Shown: positions 9,493 through 20,286, counted from the first letter of the stretch. The stretch: DNA of 64,000 nucleotides from Erythrobacter sp. CCH5-A1 (GCF_001557115.1 NZ_LSKQ01000231.1:1-64000); one strand, 5' to 3'. Notes: generated by a model from the sequence alone, not told the origin. Program-made: numbers and translations.

Positions 9493-9992
9493 TGCATTAG
9501 CCTCGGCTCATAAAGCGCGGGCTGGTCACGCCTGACCCACTCCTCGCATCCTTCTTCCCACGGGAAGACACTGTTTTGGTCAGGCCAGACGATCATGGCC
9601 ACCTTGCTCAAGGACCGACCCATCTGCGTCCGATGATACCACATGGCCGAGTTGAGATACTTCTCCTCGATCCGCGTTTCGTGAACCATGCGGACGACCG
9701 CGTCGTACGCCTCGAAGAACGAATCAAGCCGCTCGCCATCCCTCAGCGCCTGTCCGGCAGCGCACATCGCCAGCAGCGAATTGATCGCAGGTCCGACGAC
9801 AGCGCGGGGCAAGCCAAACAAGATCACTTCCGGGCAGTCTGGCTTGCCAACTTTCTCGAGGGTGCGGGTAAAGCCGACCGAATAGGCAAAGTTCGGTTCG
9901 GCACCTTCAGGGTCGAAGACACCCATGATGTGACAGCCATGCTTCTCGACGTTGGAGATGATCTCCCGTTCGAACTCGGTGAGCCCGCTCAT
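9489..9992 (-). CDS. DUF4262 domain-containing protein embedded in the dcw cluster
   Basis: This 167-aa soluble protein beginning [26 protein letters not shown] matches the DUF4262 pattern. It has the EYHGWHV-like opening, the AYSVGFTRTLEKVGKPDCPEVILFGLP block, and the C-terminal DQNSVFPWEEGCEEWVRRDQPAL block. The function of the family is unknown. The gene overlaps murB by four bases at its start and ddl by four bases at its stop. It is therefore translated as an integral part of the cell-wall operon rather than as an isolated insertion. No motif suggests a peptidoglycan role. Confidence 0.85.
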   Translation of the reverse strand: MSGLTEFEREIISNVEKHGCHIMGVFDPEGAEPNFAYSVGFTRTLEKVGKPDCPEVILFGLPRAVVGPAINSLLAMCAAGQALRDGERLDSFFEAYDAVVRMVHETRIEEKYLNSAMWYHRTQMGRSLSKVAMIVWPDQNSVFPWEEGCEEWVRRDQPALYEPRLMQ

Positions 9993-10954
9993 GGCCGCCC
10001 CACCCGCTGAATTTCCCACTCGAGGCTCACGCCCGTCTGCGCGTAGACCTTGTCGCGCACCATTTCGCCGAGGCCTTCGATGTCGGCGCTGGTGGCGGTG
10101 CCGGTGTTGATGAGGAAGTTGGTGTGCTTCTCGCTGACCTGCGCGCCGCCCAAGGTGAGGCCGCGGCAACCGGCGCGGTCGACCAACTCCCAGGCCTTGT
10201 GGCCCTCGGGGTTCTTGAAGGTCGATCCGCCGGTCTTGGTGCGCAGCGGCTGCGAGGCCTCGCGCGCGGCGGCGATGCGGTCCATTTCCGCGCCGATCGC
10301 GGCAGGCTCGCCCGGGTGGCCGCGGAAGCGGGCCGAGACGACGATCGCGCCCTCGGGCAAGGCCGAGTGGCGGTAGGAATAGTCGAGCTCCTCGCCCGTC
10401 AGCGTGATGAAGCTGCCGTCATGCAGGATCACCGCGCAGTCGAGCAGCACGTCGGCGACCTCGCGGCCATAGGCGCCGCCGTTCATGCGCACGAAGCCGC
10501 CGACCGTGCCGGGGATGCCGCGCAGGAATTCGAGCCCCGCAATCCCAAGGTCGCGCGCGGTGGAAGCCACCAGAATGCCGCTAGCCCCGCCGCCGCAGGT
10601 GAGTTCCATTTCGTCGGTGTGCGCAACGCCTGCAAAGGCCTTGCCGAGCCGCACCACCACGCCGGGCACCCCGCCATCGCGCACGATCATGTTCGAGCCG
10701 AGGCCCAAGGCCATCACCGGGATCTCGCCATCGAGCCGTTCGAGGAAGGTCTTGAGGTCGTCCATGTCGGCAGGCTCGAACAGCCAGTCGGCAGGGCCGC
10801 CTGTCTTGAACCAGGTATAGGGCGCGAGCGGGGCCTTGCAGGTGAGCTTGCCGCGGATGCCGTCGAGCGGCACGGGCGCGGCGACGGCACCCTCGACCGC
10901 GCAGGTGGGCGCGCTGCCGTCGTCGGAATGATAGGTGTCGCCCGGCTGGTTCAT
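9989..10954 (-). CDS. murB: UDP-N-acetylenolpyruvoylglucosamine reductase
   Basis: MurB reduces UDP-GlcNAc-enolpyruvate to UDP-MurNAc using FAD and NADPH. The 321-aa protein shows the FAD-binding segments [15 protein letters not shown] and [16 protein letters not shown]. The [18 protein letters not shown] motif and the [16 protein letters not shown] segment of the type I/II active site are also present. The open frame continues far upstream inside murC, but the ATG at 10954 overlaps the murC stop by four bases and gives the expected length. It has a roughly 25-residue N-terminal extension before the conserved domain. Confidence 0.96.
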   Translation of the reverse strand: MNQPGDTYHSDDGSAPTCAVEGAVAAPVPLDGIRGKLTCKAPLAPYTWFKTGGPADWLFEPADMDDLKTFLERLDGEIPVMALGLGSNMIVRDGGVPGVVVRLGKAFAGVAHTDEMELTCGGGASGILVASTARDLGIAGLEFLRGIPGTVGGFVRMNGGAYGREVADVLLDCAVILHDGSFITLTGEELDYSYRHSALPEGAIVVSARFRGHPGEPAAIGAEMDRIAAAREASQPLRTKTGGSTFKNPEGHKAWELVDRAGCRGLTLGGAQVSEKHTNFLINTGTATSADIEGLGEMVRDKVYAQTGVSLEWEIQRVGRP

Positions 10955-12384
10955 GCAGGAACGCCCCGCTTCGCCGTGATCGCCGGAGCCAGCCCTGCGG
11001 CCCACTTGGTGATATCGCCCGCACCGAGGCAGACCACGAGGTCGCCCGGCTGGACTTCGCCCGCGAGCGTCTCGGCCAGAGCCTCGGCCCCCGCGATCTC
11101 GCGCGCGGCGCGGTGCCCGCGCGCCTTCATCCCCGCGACGAGCGCGGCGTGGTCGACCCCCTCGATCGGTTCCTCGCCCGCCGGATAGACCGGGGCGACA
11201 TAGGCGATGTCGGCATCGTCGAAGCACGACTGGAAGTCGTTCATCAGGTCCTTGAGGCGGGTGTAGCGGTGCGGCTGGGCGACCGCGATCACGCGGCCTC
11301 CCGCGCTCACCGCCTCGCGCGCTGCGGACAGCACGGCGCGGATTTCGACCGGGTGGTGGGCGTAATCGTCAATCACGGTGACAGCGCCGCCCGCCAGATC
11401 GACCGTGCCGACCTTGGTGAACCGCCGCCGCACTCCGCCGAAGCGGGCAAAGCCGGTGCGGATCACTTCGTCCGAGCAGCCCATCTCGATCGCCACCGCG
11501 ATGGCGGCGAGCGCGTTCTGGACGTTGTGGCGGCCCGGCATGGGCAGGTGCACGCCCTCGATCCGGCGATCATGCTCGCCGCGCTGGCGCACGATCACGT
11601 CGAAGCGGTTGCCCCCGTCCTCCGAGGCGATGTTGACCCCGCAGATGTCGGCCTGAAGCGAGAAGCCATAGGTCACGACCTTGCGGTCGCGCACTTCGCC
11701 GATCACCGCCTGCACCACGGGATGATCGACGCACAGCACCGCCGCGCCGTAGAAGGGGACGTTGTGAATGAACTCGACGAAGGCCCGCTTCACGCCTTCA
11801 AAATCGCCGTAGTGGTCGAGGTGCTCGGGGTCGATATTGGTGACCACCGCGATGGTGCCGTCGAGGCGCAGGAAAGAGCCATCGCTTTCGTCGGCCTCGA
11901 CCACCATCCAGTCGCTGTCACCGAGGCGGGCGTTGGAGCCATATTGCTCGATGATCCCGCCGTTGATGACGGTGGGGTCGATCCCGCCCGCATCAAGAAG
12001 GGTCGCGATCATCGAGGTGGTGGTGGTCTTGCCGTGGGTGCCCGCCACCGCGACGGTGGACTTGAGGCGCATCAGCTCGGCAAGCATCTCCGCGCGGCGC
12101 ACCACGGGGACGCGGGCCTCCAGGGCGGCGGCGACTTCGGGGTTGGTGCGGCGCACGGCGGTGGAGGTGACGACCACCGCCACGCCCTCGACGTTCTCGG
12201 CCCGGTGCCCGACATGCACGGTGATCCCGCGCGCGCGCAGTCGCTCGACGCTCGCGCCTTCCGCGATGTCCGAGCCCTGCACGCTGTAGCCGAGGTTGTG
12301 CATCACCTCGGCGATGCCCGACATGCCGATCCCGCCGATGCCGACGAAGTGGATGATGCCGATATCGGTGCCGACGCCCTTCAT
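10951..12384 (-). CDS. murC: UDP-N-acetylmuramate--L-alanine ligase
   Basis: MurC adds the first amino acid, L-Ala, to UDP-MurNAc. The 477-aa protein has the N-terminal Rossmann-like motif [15 protein letters not shown] and the Mur ligase P-loop [13 protein letters not shown]. It also has the [14 protein letters not shown] and [14 protein letters not shown] motifs that define MurC. It overlaps murB downstream and murG upstream by four bases each, so the three genes are translationally coupled. Confidence 0.97.
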   Translation of the reverse strand: MKGVGTDIGIIHFVGIGGIGMSGIAEVMHNLGYSVQGSDIAEGASVERLRARGITVHVGHRAENVEGVAVVVTSTAVRRTNPEVAAALEARVPVVRRAEMLAELMRLKSTVAVAGTHGKTTTTSMIATLLDAGGIDPTVINGGIIEQYGSNARLGDSDWMVVEADESDGSFLRLDGTIAVVTNIDPEHLDHYGDFEGVKRAFVEFIHNVPFYGAAVLCVDHPVVQAVIGEVRDRKVVTYGFSLQADICGVNIASEDGGNRFDVIVRQRGEHDRRIEGVHLPMPGRHNVQNALAAIAVAIEMGCSDEVIRTGFARFGGVRRRFTKVGTVDLAGGAVTVIDDYAHHPVEIRAVLSAAREAVSAGGRVIAVAQPHRYTRLKDLMNDFQSCFDDADIAYVAPVYPAGEEPIEGVDHAALVAGMKARGHRAAREIAGAEALAETLAGEVQPGDLVVCLGAGDITKWAAGLAPAITAKRGVPA

Positions 12385-13604
12385 TGCTCAACCTTGTCCT
12401 TGGCGGCCTTGCTGGTGGAAGGCTGGGGACGGGCTGCGGCCTGCGCGGCGCGCGGGGCGGCCTCGCCCACGCGGATCACGTCCATCAGGTCGATCCCGCT
12501 CATGCTTTCGACGAGGTCGGCCAAGTCCTTCGCCGCATCGGGCCGCCCGCAGTTGAACGCGCAATGCGCGGCGTTGGCGAGGCTCTGCGGGTGCATCGCC
12601 ATGGCCTGGATCTGCTTGGCGAGCTCCTTGGGCTGGAAGGCGTCCTGCCGCACCATCCGCGCGCCGCCCGCTTTGACGATCTCGCGGGTGTTCGCCGCCT
12701 GGTGATCGTCGGTCGCGATGGGCAGCGGGATCAGGATTGCCGGACGTCCCACCGCGGTGAGTTCGGCAATCGTCGAGGCGCCCGCACGGCCGATGAACAG
12801 GTGCGCACCCGCCAGCCGCTCGTGCATGTCCTCGAAATAGGTGCCGAGTTCGGCCGGGATGTCATGCTCGGCATAGCGCCGGCGCACCGCCTCGAGGTCT
12901 TCGGCGCGGCACTGCTGCGTCACCTGCAGGCGCTGGCGCAGCGCCGGGGGCAGCATGGCGAGGCCATCGGGCACGACCTGCGACAGGATGCTCGCGCCTT
13001 GGCTGCCGCCGGTGACGAGGATGCGCAGCAGGCTTTCTTCGGTGAAGGCAGGGAAGTCCTGCTCGCGAAGGGCAAGCACCTCGGCGCGCACCGGATTGCC
13101 GACGAGGTGGACCTTGTGCGCATGCTTCGGGTTCAGGCGGTCGACCTTCTCGTAGGAAGTCGCGATTGCATTGACCCGCCCCGCGAGCAGCCGGTTGACG
13201 CGGCCGAGAACGGCGTTCTGTTCGTGGACGATGCTCGGCAGCTTCACCGCCGTGGCGGCGAGCAGCGCAGGCAGCGCGGGATAGCCGCCGAAGCCGACGA
13301 TCGCCGAGGGCTGGAAGTGGTCGAACAGTCGGAGCGCCATCGCCCGCCCTTCGAGCACCGCGCGGATGCCCGCGGGCCAGCCGAGCGGGTTCTTGCCGAA
13401 GCGGCCTGCGGGCAGAACATGGGCGGTGAGGAAATCGGGCTTGCCCGGGATATTCGCCCCGCGCTCGTCGGTGATCAGGGCGACGTGGTGGCCCCGCTGG
13501 TGCAACTCGGTCGCCAGCGCGAAGGCGGGGATGAGGTGGCCCCCGGTGCCGCCTGCGGCAAGCACGAAGTGGCGGGTGGCGCCGCTGGGCGTCTGATGGG
13601 TCAT
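12381..13604 (-). CDS. murG: UDP-GlcNAc--lipid I N-acetylglucosaminyltransferase MurG
   Basis: MurG converts lipid I to lipid II at the inner face of the membrane. The 407-aa product has the N-terminal glycine loop [17 protein letters not shown], the [12 protein letters not shown] segment and [13 protein letters not shown]. It also carries the donor-binding region [26 protein letters not shown]. The start at 13604 overlaps the ftsW stop by four bases. The frame extends upstream within ftsW, but that part is not homologous. Compared with the usual length of about 360 residues, it has a C-terminal Ala/Pro/Lys-rich tail of about 40 residues, probably disordered. Confidence 0.96.
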   Translation of the reverse strand: MTHQTPSGATRHFVLAAGGTGGHLIPAFALATELHQRGHHVALITDERGANIPGKPDFLTAHVLPAGRFGKNPLGWPAGIRAVLEGRAMALRLFDHFQPSAIVGFGGYPALPALLAATAVKLPSIVHEQNAVLGRVNRLLAGRVNAIATSYEKVDRLNPKHAHKVHLVGNPVRAEVLALREQDFPAFTEESLLRILVTGGSQGASILSQVVPDGLAMLPPALRQRLQVTQQCRAEDLEAVRRRYAEHDIPAELGTYFEDMHERLAGAHLFIGRAGASTIAELTAVGRPAILIPLPIATDDHQAANTREIVKAGGARMVRQDAFQPKELAKQIQAMAMHPQSLANAAHCAFNCGRPDAAKDLADLVESMSGIDLMDVIRVGEAAPRAAQAAARPQPSTSKAAKDKVEQ

Positions 13605-14833
13605 GCGCTCTGGTCCTTGCGTTCGATCAGGTCGCGCAAGCTCCATCCCTCGCGCGCGAGGAACGGGTTGCGCCGCGTGATCGCCAGCAATAGCCCAAGC
13701 GTGAAGCACACCGCCAGTGTCGATGAACCGCCGTAGGAAATCAGCGGCAGGGTCATGCCTTTGGAGGGGAACAGCTTGAGGTTGACGAGGATGTTGATGA
13801 AGGCCTGCCCGCCGAACTGGGTGACGAGGCCCGCCGCGGCAAACAGCGCGAAGAGATTGTCCTCGCCCGTCAGCCGGATCAGCGCGCGCATCACTAGCGC
13901 GCAGTAGAGCAGCACGATCACTCCGCACATCACAAGGCCGAATTCCTCGCCGATCACCGAGAAGATGTAGTCGGTGTGCGCTTCGGGCAGGTTCATCTTG
14001 CGGATGCCGAGCCACAGGCCGGTGCCGGTCCATCCCCCGGCGGTGATGGTGCGCTGGGCGAGATCGACCTGGTCGAAAGCGGTGCCGTCGCCAAGGAAGG
14101 AGTCGATCCGGTGGCGGGCGTTGTCATAGAAGAAGTAGGCCAGCGTCAGCCCCACCACCCCAATCCCGCCGAGCCCGGCGATGCGCTGCCAGGGAAGCCC
14201 CGCGAGCAGCACCATCACCAGCCAGATCCCGCCGAACAGGATCGCATCGCCAAGGTTGGGCTGAAGCATCAGCAGCGCGGCGATCAGCGCGAAGAAACCG
14301 GTGACGAAGGCAATCACCGGCAGGCCCGGATCGCGCAGCCGCCAGCTCAGGATCCACGCGCAGATGATCGCGAAGCCGGGCTTGAGGAACTCCGACGGCT
14401 GCAGGCTCATGCCGATATTGATCCAGCGCCGCGCGCCGTTCTTCTCCTCGCCGATGAAGGGTACCACGAAGAGCAGCGCCAGCATCACCGCACCCACGAG
14501 GATGCCGAGCCTGCGCGCCTGGTCGCGGTCGAGGAAACTGAGGCCGATCATCAGCGCCAGACCCAGCGCCTGGAACACGATGTGGCGCTGGAAGAACATG
14601 AAATCCGGCACCCGCGTCTTGGCGGTCGAGAGCATATCGGCGCTGGCGGGCGAGGCGGCGGCGACCGCGACGATGCCGACCGCCATCAGCAGGCAGATCA
14701 GCAGCAGCAGCAGCTTGTCGATCTCGCGCCACCAGATGCGCAAGCCATCGCGCCATTGGCGGCGGACTGGCACGGGGGGCAGATAGGCGCCCGGCCCGCG
14801 CGCGGGGGAGGCGGAGAAGACGGGCGCGCTCAT
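13601..14833 (-). CDS. ftsW: Peptidoglycan glycosyltransferase FtsW
   Basis: FtsW is the SEDS-family septal peptidoglycan polymerase that works with FtsI. The 410-aa protein has a cytoplasmic N-terminus and about ten membrane segments. It shows the SEDS motifs NGARRWINIGMSLQPSEFLKP and GWTGTGLWLGIRKMNLPEAHTDYIFSVIGEEFG, and the C-terminal GMTLPLISYGGSST. The order ftsW-murG-murC is standard for the cluster, and it overlaps both murG and murD by four bases. Confidence 0.97.
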   Translation of the reverse strand: MSAPVFSASPARGPGAYLPPVPVRRQWRDGLRIWWREIDKLLLLLICLLMAVGIVAVAAASPASADMLSTAKTRVPDFMFFQRHIVFQALGLALMIGLSFLDRDQARRLGILVGAVMLALLFVVPFIGEEKNGARRWINIGMSLQPSEFLKPGFAIICAWILSWRLRDPGLPVIAFVTGFFALIAALLMLQPNLGDAILFGGIWLVMVLLAGLPWQRIAGLGGIGVVGLTLAYFFYDNARHRIDSFLGDGTAFDQVDLAQRTITAGGWTGTGLWLGIRKMNLPEAHTDYIFSVIGEEFGLVMCGVIVLLYCALVMRALIRLTGEDNLFALFAAAGLVTQFGGQAFINILVNLKLFPSKGMTLPLISYGGSSTLAVCFTLGLLLAITRRNPFLAREGWSLRDLIERKDQSA

Positions 14834-16212
14834 GCCGGGTTGCTCCCGTCCGTGCCCGGGCCGCCCGTTTCGCCGCAGGTCTCGCAGCCGGTGATCGCGC
14901 CGACCATCTGGCGGAAGTGGTGGCCGCGCTTCTCGTAATCGCGGAACTGGTCGTAGGAGGCGCAGGCGGGGCTCAGCAGCACCACCTCGCCCGGACGCGC
15001 AGACTCTTCGGCGCGGCGCACCGCCTCGCTGATGAGCTCGCAGCGCTCGACCTTGACCTGACCTTCGAGGAGGCCCGCAAACATCGGCCCGGCCTCGCCC
15101 ACGGTGTAGGCGGCGGCGATGTTGGCGAGATGGTCGGCGCAGGAGCCGAGCCCGTCCTCCTTGGGCAGGCCGCCGACGATCCAGTGGATGCGCGGGGCGC
15201 CTGCGTTGATCGCGGGATCGGGCGGAAAGGCAGCGAGCGCAGGGGCGGCGGAGGCGGCGTTGGTCGCCTTGCTGTCGTTGATGTAGACGACACCCTTGAC
15301 CTCGCAGACGCGCTCCATGCGGTGGGGGAGGCCGCGGTAGGAGGCGAGACCCTGCGCGATCTGCGCATCGGCAAGGCCGAGCTGGCGGCAGATCGCCACC
15401 GCGACCGCAGCGTTCTGGGCATTGTGAGGGCCCGCCAGCGAGGGCGAGCGCCCCTCGGCAAGCCCCGCCGCGTCAAGATCGGCAGTCTTGACCCGCACCG
15501 GCGCGCGGCCGCTTGCTGCCAGCCGCTCGGCGATGGCGGTGGTCGGCGCGTCCTCGTCGCAGATGATCGCGGTGCCGCTCGCCTGCATCTGGAACAGGCG
15601 TTCCTTGGCGGCGGCATAGGCGGCGAAATCGGCGTAGCGATCCAGATGATCGGGGGTAATGTTGGTGATCGCCGCGACGTCGCAATCGAGCGTGAAGGTG
15701 AGGTCGATCTGGAAGCTGGACAGTTCCAGAACATAGACCCCGCCTGCGGGGAGCGGATCCTCGCCGAGGATCGGGTCGCCGATGTTTCCGCCCATCACCG
15801 TGGGCACGCCTGCCTGCTTGAGAATGTGGTGGACCAGCGCGGTGGTGGTCGACTTGCCGTTGGTGCCGGTGATGCCGACCACCTTGTGCGGCGGCAGGCT
15901 GGCGCGCGCCTGCGCGAACAGCTCGATATCGCCGATCACCGGCAGGCCATATTGCCAGGTGTGCGGCCCGATGGGATGCGAGTTCAGCGGCACCCCGGGC
16001 GAGACCACCACGCCCGCAAAGCCGGTGAGGTCGAGCTCGAGCGGGTCGATCAGCCGGCAGCGGCCCTCGAACGGCTCGCGCGCATGGGGCTGGCGGTCCC
16101 AGGCGATCACCTCCGCCCCGCTCGCGATCAGCGCCTCGGCCGCCGCCGCGCCCGAGCGGGCGAGGCCGAGCACCGCGTAGCGCTTACCCTTGAAGGCGGG
16201 GGAGGTGATCAC
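14830..16212 (-). CDS. murD: UDP-N-acetylmuramoyl-L-alanine--D-glutamate ligase
   Basis: MurD adds D-Glu to UDP-MurNAc-L-Ala. The 460-aa protein has the N-terminal nucleotide-binding fold (KRYAVLGLARSGAAAAEAL) and the P-loop GITGTNGKSTTTALV. The NITPDHLDRYADFAAY motif and the C-terminal VLLSPACASYDQFRDYEKRGHHF signature specific to MurD are also present. It follows mraY after only 11 bases. Confidence 0.97.
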   Translation of the reverse strand: MITSPAFKGKRYAVLGLARSGAAAAEALIASGAEVIAWDRQPHAREPFEGRCRLIDPLELDLTGFAGVVVSPGVPLNSHPIGPHTWQYGLPVIGDIELFAQARASLPPHKVVGITGTNGKSTTTALVHHILKQAGVPTVMGGNIGDPILGEDPLPAGGVYVLELSSFQIDLTFTLDCDVAAITNITPDHLDRYADFAAYAAAKERLFQMQASGTAIICDEDAPTTAIAERLAASGRAPVRVKTADLDAAGLAEGRSPSLAGPHNAQNAAVAVAICRQLGLADAQIAQGLASYRGLPHRMERVCEVKGVVYINDSKATNAASAAPALAAFPPDPAINAGAPRIHWIVGGLPKEDGLGSCADHLANIAAAYTVGEAGPMFAGLLEGQVKVERCELISEAVRRAEESARPGEVVLLSPACASYDQFRDYEKRGHHFRQMVGAITGCETCGETGGPGTDGSNPA

Positions 16213-16223
16213 CGGGCGTGCAC

Positions 16224-17294
16224 CTACCGCAGCTTCAGCGTCGACAGCCCGATCAGCGCGAGCACGATGGCGATGATCCAGAACCGGATCACGACCTTGC
16301 TCTCGCTCCAGCCAAGCTGTTCGAAGTGGTGGTGGATCGGCGCCATCTTGAAGACCCGGCGGCCGGTGCGCTTGAACCAGAAGACCTGCACGATGACGCT
16401 CACCGCCTCGAGCACGAACAGCCCGCCGACGATGGCGAGCACGACTTCATGGTGCGAGGCGACCGCAATCGCGCCCAGCGCGCCGCCAAGGGCCAGCGAG
16501 CCGGTGTCGCCCATGAACACCGCCGCGGGCGGCGCGTTGAACCAAAGGAAGGCGAGCCCCGCTCCCATGATCGCCGCGCAGAAGATCGCCAGCTCGCCCG
16601 CGCCGGGAACGTGCGGGATGCCGAGATAGGCCGAGAAGTCCGCCCGCCCCGCCAGATAGGCGATGATCGCGAAGGTGCCGGCGGCGATGATGACGGGCAT
16701 GATGGCGAGGCCATCGAGCCCGTCGGTGAGGTTCACCGCATTGCCCGCGCCCACGATCACGAAGGCGGCGAAAACGTAATAGGCCGGCCCGAGCGGGATC
16801 GAGACCCCGGTGAGGAAGGGCAGGTAGAGGTTGGTGTTGATCTGGCTGACGATCAGCCAGCTCGCCACCCCCGCGACCACGAATTCGCCTAGCAGCCGCA
16901 CACGTGCGGGGACGCCCGCATGGCTGTTCTTGGCGACCTTGTCGTAATCGTCGAGAAAGCCGATCACCCCGAAGCCGATCGTCACCGCAAGGCAGGCCCA
17001 GACGAAGGGGCTGCTGAGGTCCATCCAGATCAGCAGCGAAAGCGACAGTGCCACAAGGATCATCAGCCCGCCCATCGTCGGCGTGCCGCGCTTGGCGAGG
17101 TGCGATTGCGGGCCGTCGAGCCGGATCGGCTGGCCCTTGCCCTGACGCACGCGCAACAGGTTGATGAAGCGCGGGCCGATCAAAAGGCCGATGACCAGCG
17201 CTGTCATCAGCGTCGCGCCCGCACGGAAGCTCTGGTATCGCACCAGATTGAGGATGCCTTCGAAGCCAAGCCACTCGGCAAGCAGGTATAGCAT
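16224..17294 (-). CDS. mraY: Phospho-N-acetylmuramoyl-pentapeptide transferase
   Basis: MraY transfers phospho-MurNAc-pentapeptide to undecaprenyl phosphate, forming lipid I. The 356-aa integral membrane protein has about ten helices. It carries the family motifs [13 protein letters not shown], the catalytic-loop [28 protein letters not shown] and the cytoplasmic HHHFEQLGW near the C-terminus. Its length equals the usual 355-365 residues. It lies 49 bases downstream of murF. Confidence 0.97.
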   Translation of the reverse strand: MLYLLAEWLGFEGILNLVRYQSFRAGATLMTALVIGLLIGPRFINLLRVRQGKGQPIRLDGPQSHLAKRGTPTMGGLMILVALSLSLLIWMDLSSPFVWACLAVTIGFGVIGFLDDYDKVAKNSHAGVPARVRLLGEFVVAGVASWLIVSQINTNLYLPFLTGVSIPLGPAYYVFAAFVIVGAGNAVNLTDGLDGLAIMPVIIAAGTFAIIAYLAGRADFSAYLGIPHVPGAGELAIFCAAIMGAGLAFLWFNAPPAAVFMGDTGSLALGGALGAIAVASHHEVVLAIVGGLFVLEAVSVIVQVFWFKRTGRRVFKMAPIHHHFEQLGWSESKVVIRFWIIAIVLALIGLSTLKLR

Positions 17295-17343
17295 TCAGTC
17301 GTCCTTTGGTGCCTGTGGCCGGGCCTGAGCCTCCGGATGCGCC

Positions 17344-18816
17344 TTACGCGCGGGCATTCTCGATAAAATGTGACACCAGCCTGCCGAGCCCCACCGAATT
17401 GGACCCCTTGACCAGCACCGCATCCCCATGAGCGAGGCCGAACTGCCCGAGCAGCGCAATCGCCTCGGCAGGCCCCTCGCAATGGGCGAAGCTCGGGGCC
17501 TTGCCAAGCGGCGTCCCGGCGAATTTCCCCAGTTCCTCGGCCAGCGCGCGCATCTCGGCGCCGACGAGGATCGCATGGGTGACGCCCGCCTCGGCAATGG
17601 GTTCGGCGAGCTGGCGGTGGAAGGCGTCGGAAAAGTCGCCCAGTTCCTTCATGCTGCCCAGCACCGCGAGCCGCCGCGTGGCGGGCGTGGCAGCCAGCGC
17701 CTTTAGCGTCGCGCGCATCGAGGCGGGGTTGGCATTGTAGCTCTCGTCGATCAGCAGCGCAGGTCCGCCCCGGGCTGCAATGGTGTGCCGCGCGCCGCGC
17801 CCCTTGAGGCCGCCCATCTCGGCGAGCGCAAGGCCGGCGCTGGCAAGGTCGCCGCCTGCCGCGCGGACTGCCGCCATGACGCCCAGCGAGTTGACGATCC
17901 AGTGCTCGCCCGGCTCGGCGATGGTGTAGCAGATGCGCCGGTCGCCCAGGTCGGCGGTCACCAGCGACCCGCCGCCCGCCGCCGGGATCGCATCGAGCAG
18001 CCGCACGTCGGCGGTCTTGGCGCGGCCGAAGGTCACGACCTTGGCCCCGCAGGCGAGCGCGTGACTGATCATCCGCTCGGCCCATTCGCTGTCGGCAGGG
18101 ATGATCGCGACGCCCCCTTCGACCAGGCCGGTGAAGATCTGCGACTTCTCGTCGGCGATGGCCTCGAGACTGCCGAGGTTTTCGATATGCGCGGGCGCGA
18201 TGGTGGTGATGAGCGCGACATGGGGGCGGGCATGGGCGGCGAGCGGCGCGATTTCGCCCGCGTGGTTCATACCCATCTCGAACACGCCGAACTTCGCTCG
18301 GGCGGGCAGCCGCGCGAGGCTGAGCGGCACGCCGACATGGTTGTTGTAGCTGCGCACGCTGCGATGCGCGGCGCCCCGGCTGGCGCGGTCGAGACAGGCG
18401 AAGATCGCCTCTTTCATCCCGGTCTTGCCGACCGATCCGGTGATTCCGATCCGCACGGCCTCCACAGCACGGTCGCGCGCGGCGCGGGCGAGATCGTGGA
18501 GCGCCTGCGTGGTGTCGGCGACCAGCACGTGGGGGAAATCCACCGGACGGTCGACGATGGCCGCAACAGCGCCCTTGGCAAAAGCGGCCTCGATGAAGCG
18601 ATGGCCGTCCATCGCCTCGCCCTTCAGCGCCACGAAGACATCGCCGGGCTTCACGTCGCGCGAATCCATCTCGACGCCGCTCGCCTGGAAATCGGCGCTG
18701 GCGGTGCCGCCTGTAGCCGCGGCGATTTCGGGGGCGGTCCACAGCGCCATCGGCAGCGCATCGCGCGCCGTGACGGGCCACTGGTGCAGCATCGGGTGAG
18801 CGAGCGGCATGTTCAT
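17344..18816 (-). CDS. murF: UDP-N-acetylmuramoyl-tripeptide--D-alanyl-D-alanine ligase
   Basis: MurF adds the D-Ala-D-Ala dipeptide to complete the UDP-MurNAc-pentapeptide. The 490-aa protein shows the N-terminal segment GVEMDSRDVKPGDVFVALKGEAMDGHRF, the P-loop GITGSVGKTGMKEAI and NNHVGVPLSLARLP. It also has FEMGMNHAGEIAPL and DESYNANPASMRATL. The P-loop has S-V-G-K-T-G rather than the common N-G-K-T, as seen in many alphaproteobacterial MurF proteins. Its ATG immediately follows the murE-side junction (TGAATG context) with no spacer. Confidence 0.96.
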   Translation of the reverse strand: MNMPLAHPMLHQWPVTARDALPMALWTAPEIAAATGGTASADFQASGVEMDSRDVKPGDVFVALKGEAMDGHRFIEAAFAKGAVAAIVDRPVDFPHVLVADTTQALHDLARAARDRAVEAVRIGITGSVGKTGMKEAIFACLDRASRGAAHRSVRSYNNHVGVPLSLARLPARAKFGVFEMGMNHAGEIAPLAAHARPHVALITTIAPAHIENLGSLEAIADEKSQIFTGLVEGGVAIIPADSEWAERMISHALACGAKVVTFGRAKTADVRLLDAIPAAGGGSLVTADLGDRRICYTIAEPGEHWIVNSLGVMAAVRAAGGDLASAGLALAEMGGLKGRGARHTIAARGGPALLIDESYNANPASMRATLKALAATPATRRLAVLGSMKELGDFSDAFHRQLAEPIAEAGVTHAILVGAEMRALAEELGKFAGTPLGKAPSFAHCEGPAEAIALLGQFGLAHGDAVLVKGSNSVGLGRLVSHFIENARA

Positions 18817-20286
18817 TCAGCAAGCTCCCCCGGCGCATTCGCGCGCCACTTCGACATCGTCGAAAGCCTCGATCCGCATGTTTTCTCCAGACCCGAATAT
18901 TTGTCCCTGCTCGTGGCCTTTCCCGGCGATGAGCACAATGTCGCTTGCCCCGGCTTCCCCAATCGCGGCGGCGATGGCAGCGCGGCGGTCACCGATTTCG
19001 CGAGTGTTGCTCCCTGCACCCGCCAGAATCTCTGCGCGGATGGCTGCGGGGTCTTCGGAGCGCGGGTTGTCATCGGTGACGATGGCGAGGTCGGCGGCGC
19101 GCGCGGCGACTTCGCCCATTTGCGGGCGCTTGCCCGCGTCACGATCCCCGCCCGCGCCGAACACCACGATCAGGCGGCCGCCCGGAGCGACATGCGGGCG
19201 CAGCGCGGCAATGGCGGCCTCGAGCGCATCGGGGGTGTGAGCGTAGTCGACATAGGCGGGCGCCCCTTGCGCATTGAGTGCGGCGCGCTCCAGCCGCCCG
19301 CGCACCGGCTGGAGCCGGGTCAGCGCATCGAAGGTCGCGGAGGCCGGCACGCCCGTCGCGAGCGCGAGCCCCGCCGCAACGAGCGCGTTCGCCGCCTGAT
19401 AGGCCCCGATCAGCGGCAGATTGACCTTCCGCGTCTCGCCTTGATGTTCGATGTGAAGAAGCTGCCCCAACTGCCCGGGCTCGCGCGCGGCGAGGCGCAG
19501 GAAGTCCCCGCCCTCGCCCACGGTCAGCACCTTGAGGCCCCGCGCCTGGCCTTGCGCGATCGCCTTGGCGGTCCACTCCGACTCGTCGCCCGCATCATGG
19601 ATCACCACGGGCGAGCCCGGCGCGACGACCTCGGTGAACAGCCGCATCTTGGCCGCGAAATAGGCCTCCATCGTGCCGTGATAATCGAGATGGTCGCGGC
19701 TGAAATTGGTGAAGGCGGCGGCCGAGACCGTCGGCCCCTCGCCCCGGTACTGGTCGAGGCCGTGGCTGGAAGCCTCGTAAGCGACGTGGCTCACGCCCTC
19801 GCGCGCGAGCCCGGCCATGTTGGCGAGGAAGGTGACGATGTCGGGCGTGGTGAGTCCGGTCGACACGCTCCCGTCAGGGGTGGTGACGCCGAGCGTCCCG
19901 ATGCTCGCCGCGCGCTCGCCCGCCATGCGCCAGATCTGGCGGGTCATTTCGACACTCGAGGTCTTGCCGTTGGTCCCCGTCACCGCGACGATGACGCTCG
20001 GATAAGGAGAAAAAAAGCCCGCGGCGAGGCGCGCGAAGGCACGTCGGGGGTTGACGTCGGTAAGGTGGAGCGCTCCCTCGACGCGGGCTTGCGGACGGGC
20101 AACGACGGCAATCGCGCCCGCACGAATTGCGGCGGGGATGAAATCCTCGCCATTGACGGTGGCGCCTTCGAAGGCACCGAAGATGGTTCCGGGGGCGACC
20201 TTGCGGTGGTCGATGGCAAAGCCGGTGACGGCCTGATCGCCGTCCCCCGCAAGCCCCGCCTGCGCCAGCAGATCGCCGAGCCTCAT
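18817..20286 (-). CDS. murE: UDP-N-acetylmuramoyl-tripeptide synthetase (meso-DAP type)
   Basis: MurE adds the third residue, expected to be meso-diaminopimelate in this group. The 489-aa protein contains the N-terminal uridine-binding domain (DHRKVAPGTIFGAFEGATVNGEDFI) and the P-loop VAVTGTNGKTSSV. The SSHGLDQYR and FTNFSRDHLDYHG motifs and VVFGAGGDRDAGKRPQM are also present. A DNPRSEDP block contains the DNPR sequence that marks DAP-adding enzymes. It overlaps ftsI by four bases and abuts murF. Confidence 0.96.
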   Translation of the reverse strand: MRLGDLLAQAGLAGDGDQAVTGFAIDHRKVAPGTIFGAFEGATVNGEDFIPAAIRAGAIAVVARPQARVEGALHLTDVNPRRAFARLAAGFFSPYPSVIVAVTGTNGKTSSVEMTRQIWRMAGERAASIGTLGVTTPDGSVSTGLTTPDIVTFLANMAGLAREGVSHVAYEASSHGLDQYRGEGPTVSAAAFTNFSRDHLDYHGTMEAYFAAKMRLFTEVVAPGSPVVIHDAGDESEWTAKAIAQGQARGLKVLTVGEGGDFLRLAAREPGQLGQLLHIEHQGETRKVNLPLIGAYQAANALVAAGLALATGVPASATFDALTRLQPVRGRLERAALNAQGAPAYVDYAHTPDALEAAIAALRPHVAPGGRLIVVFGAGGDRDAGKRPQMGEVAARAADLAIVTDDNPRSEDPAAIRAEILAGAGSNTREIGDRRAAIAAAIGEAGASDIVLIAGKGHEQGQIFGSGENMRIEAFDDVEVARECAGGAC

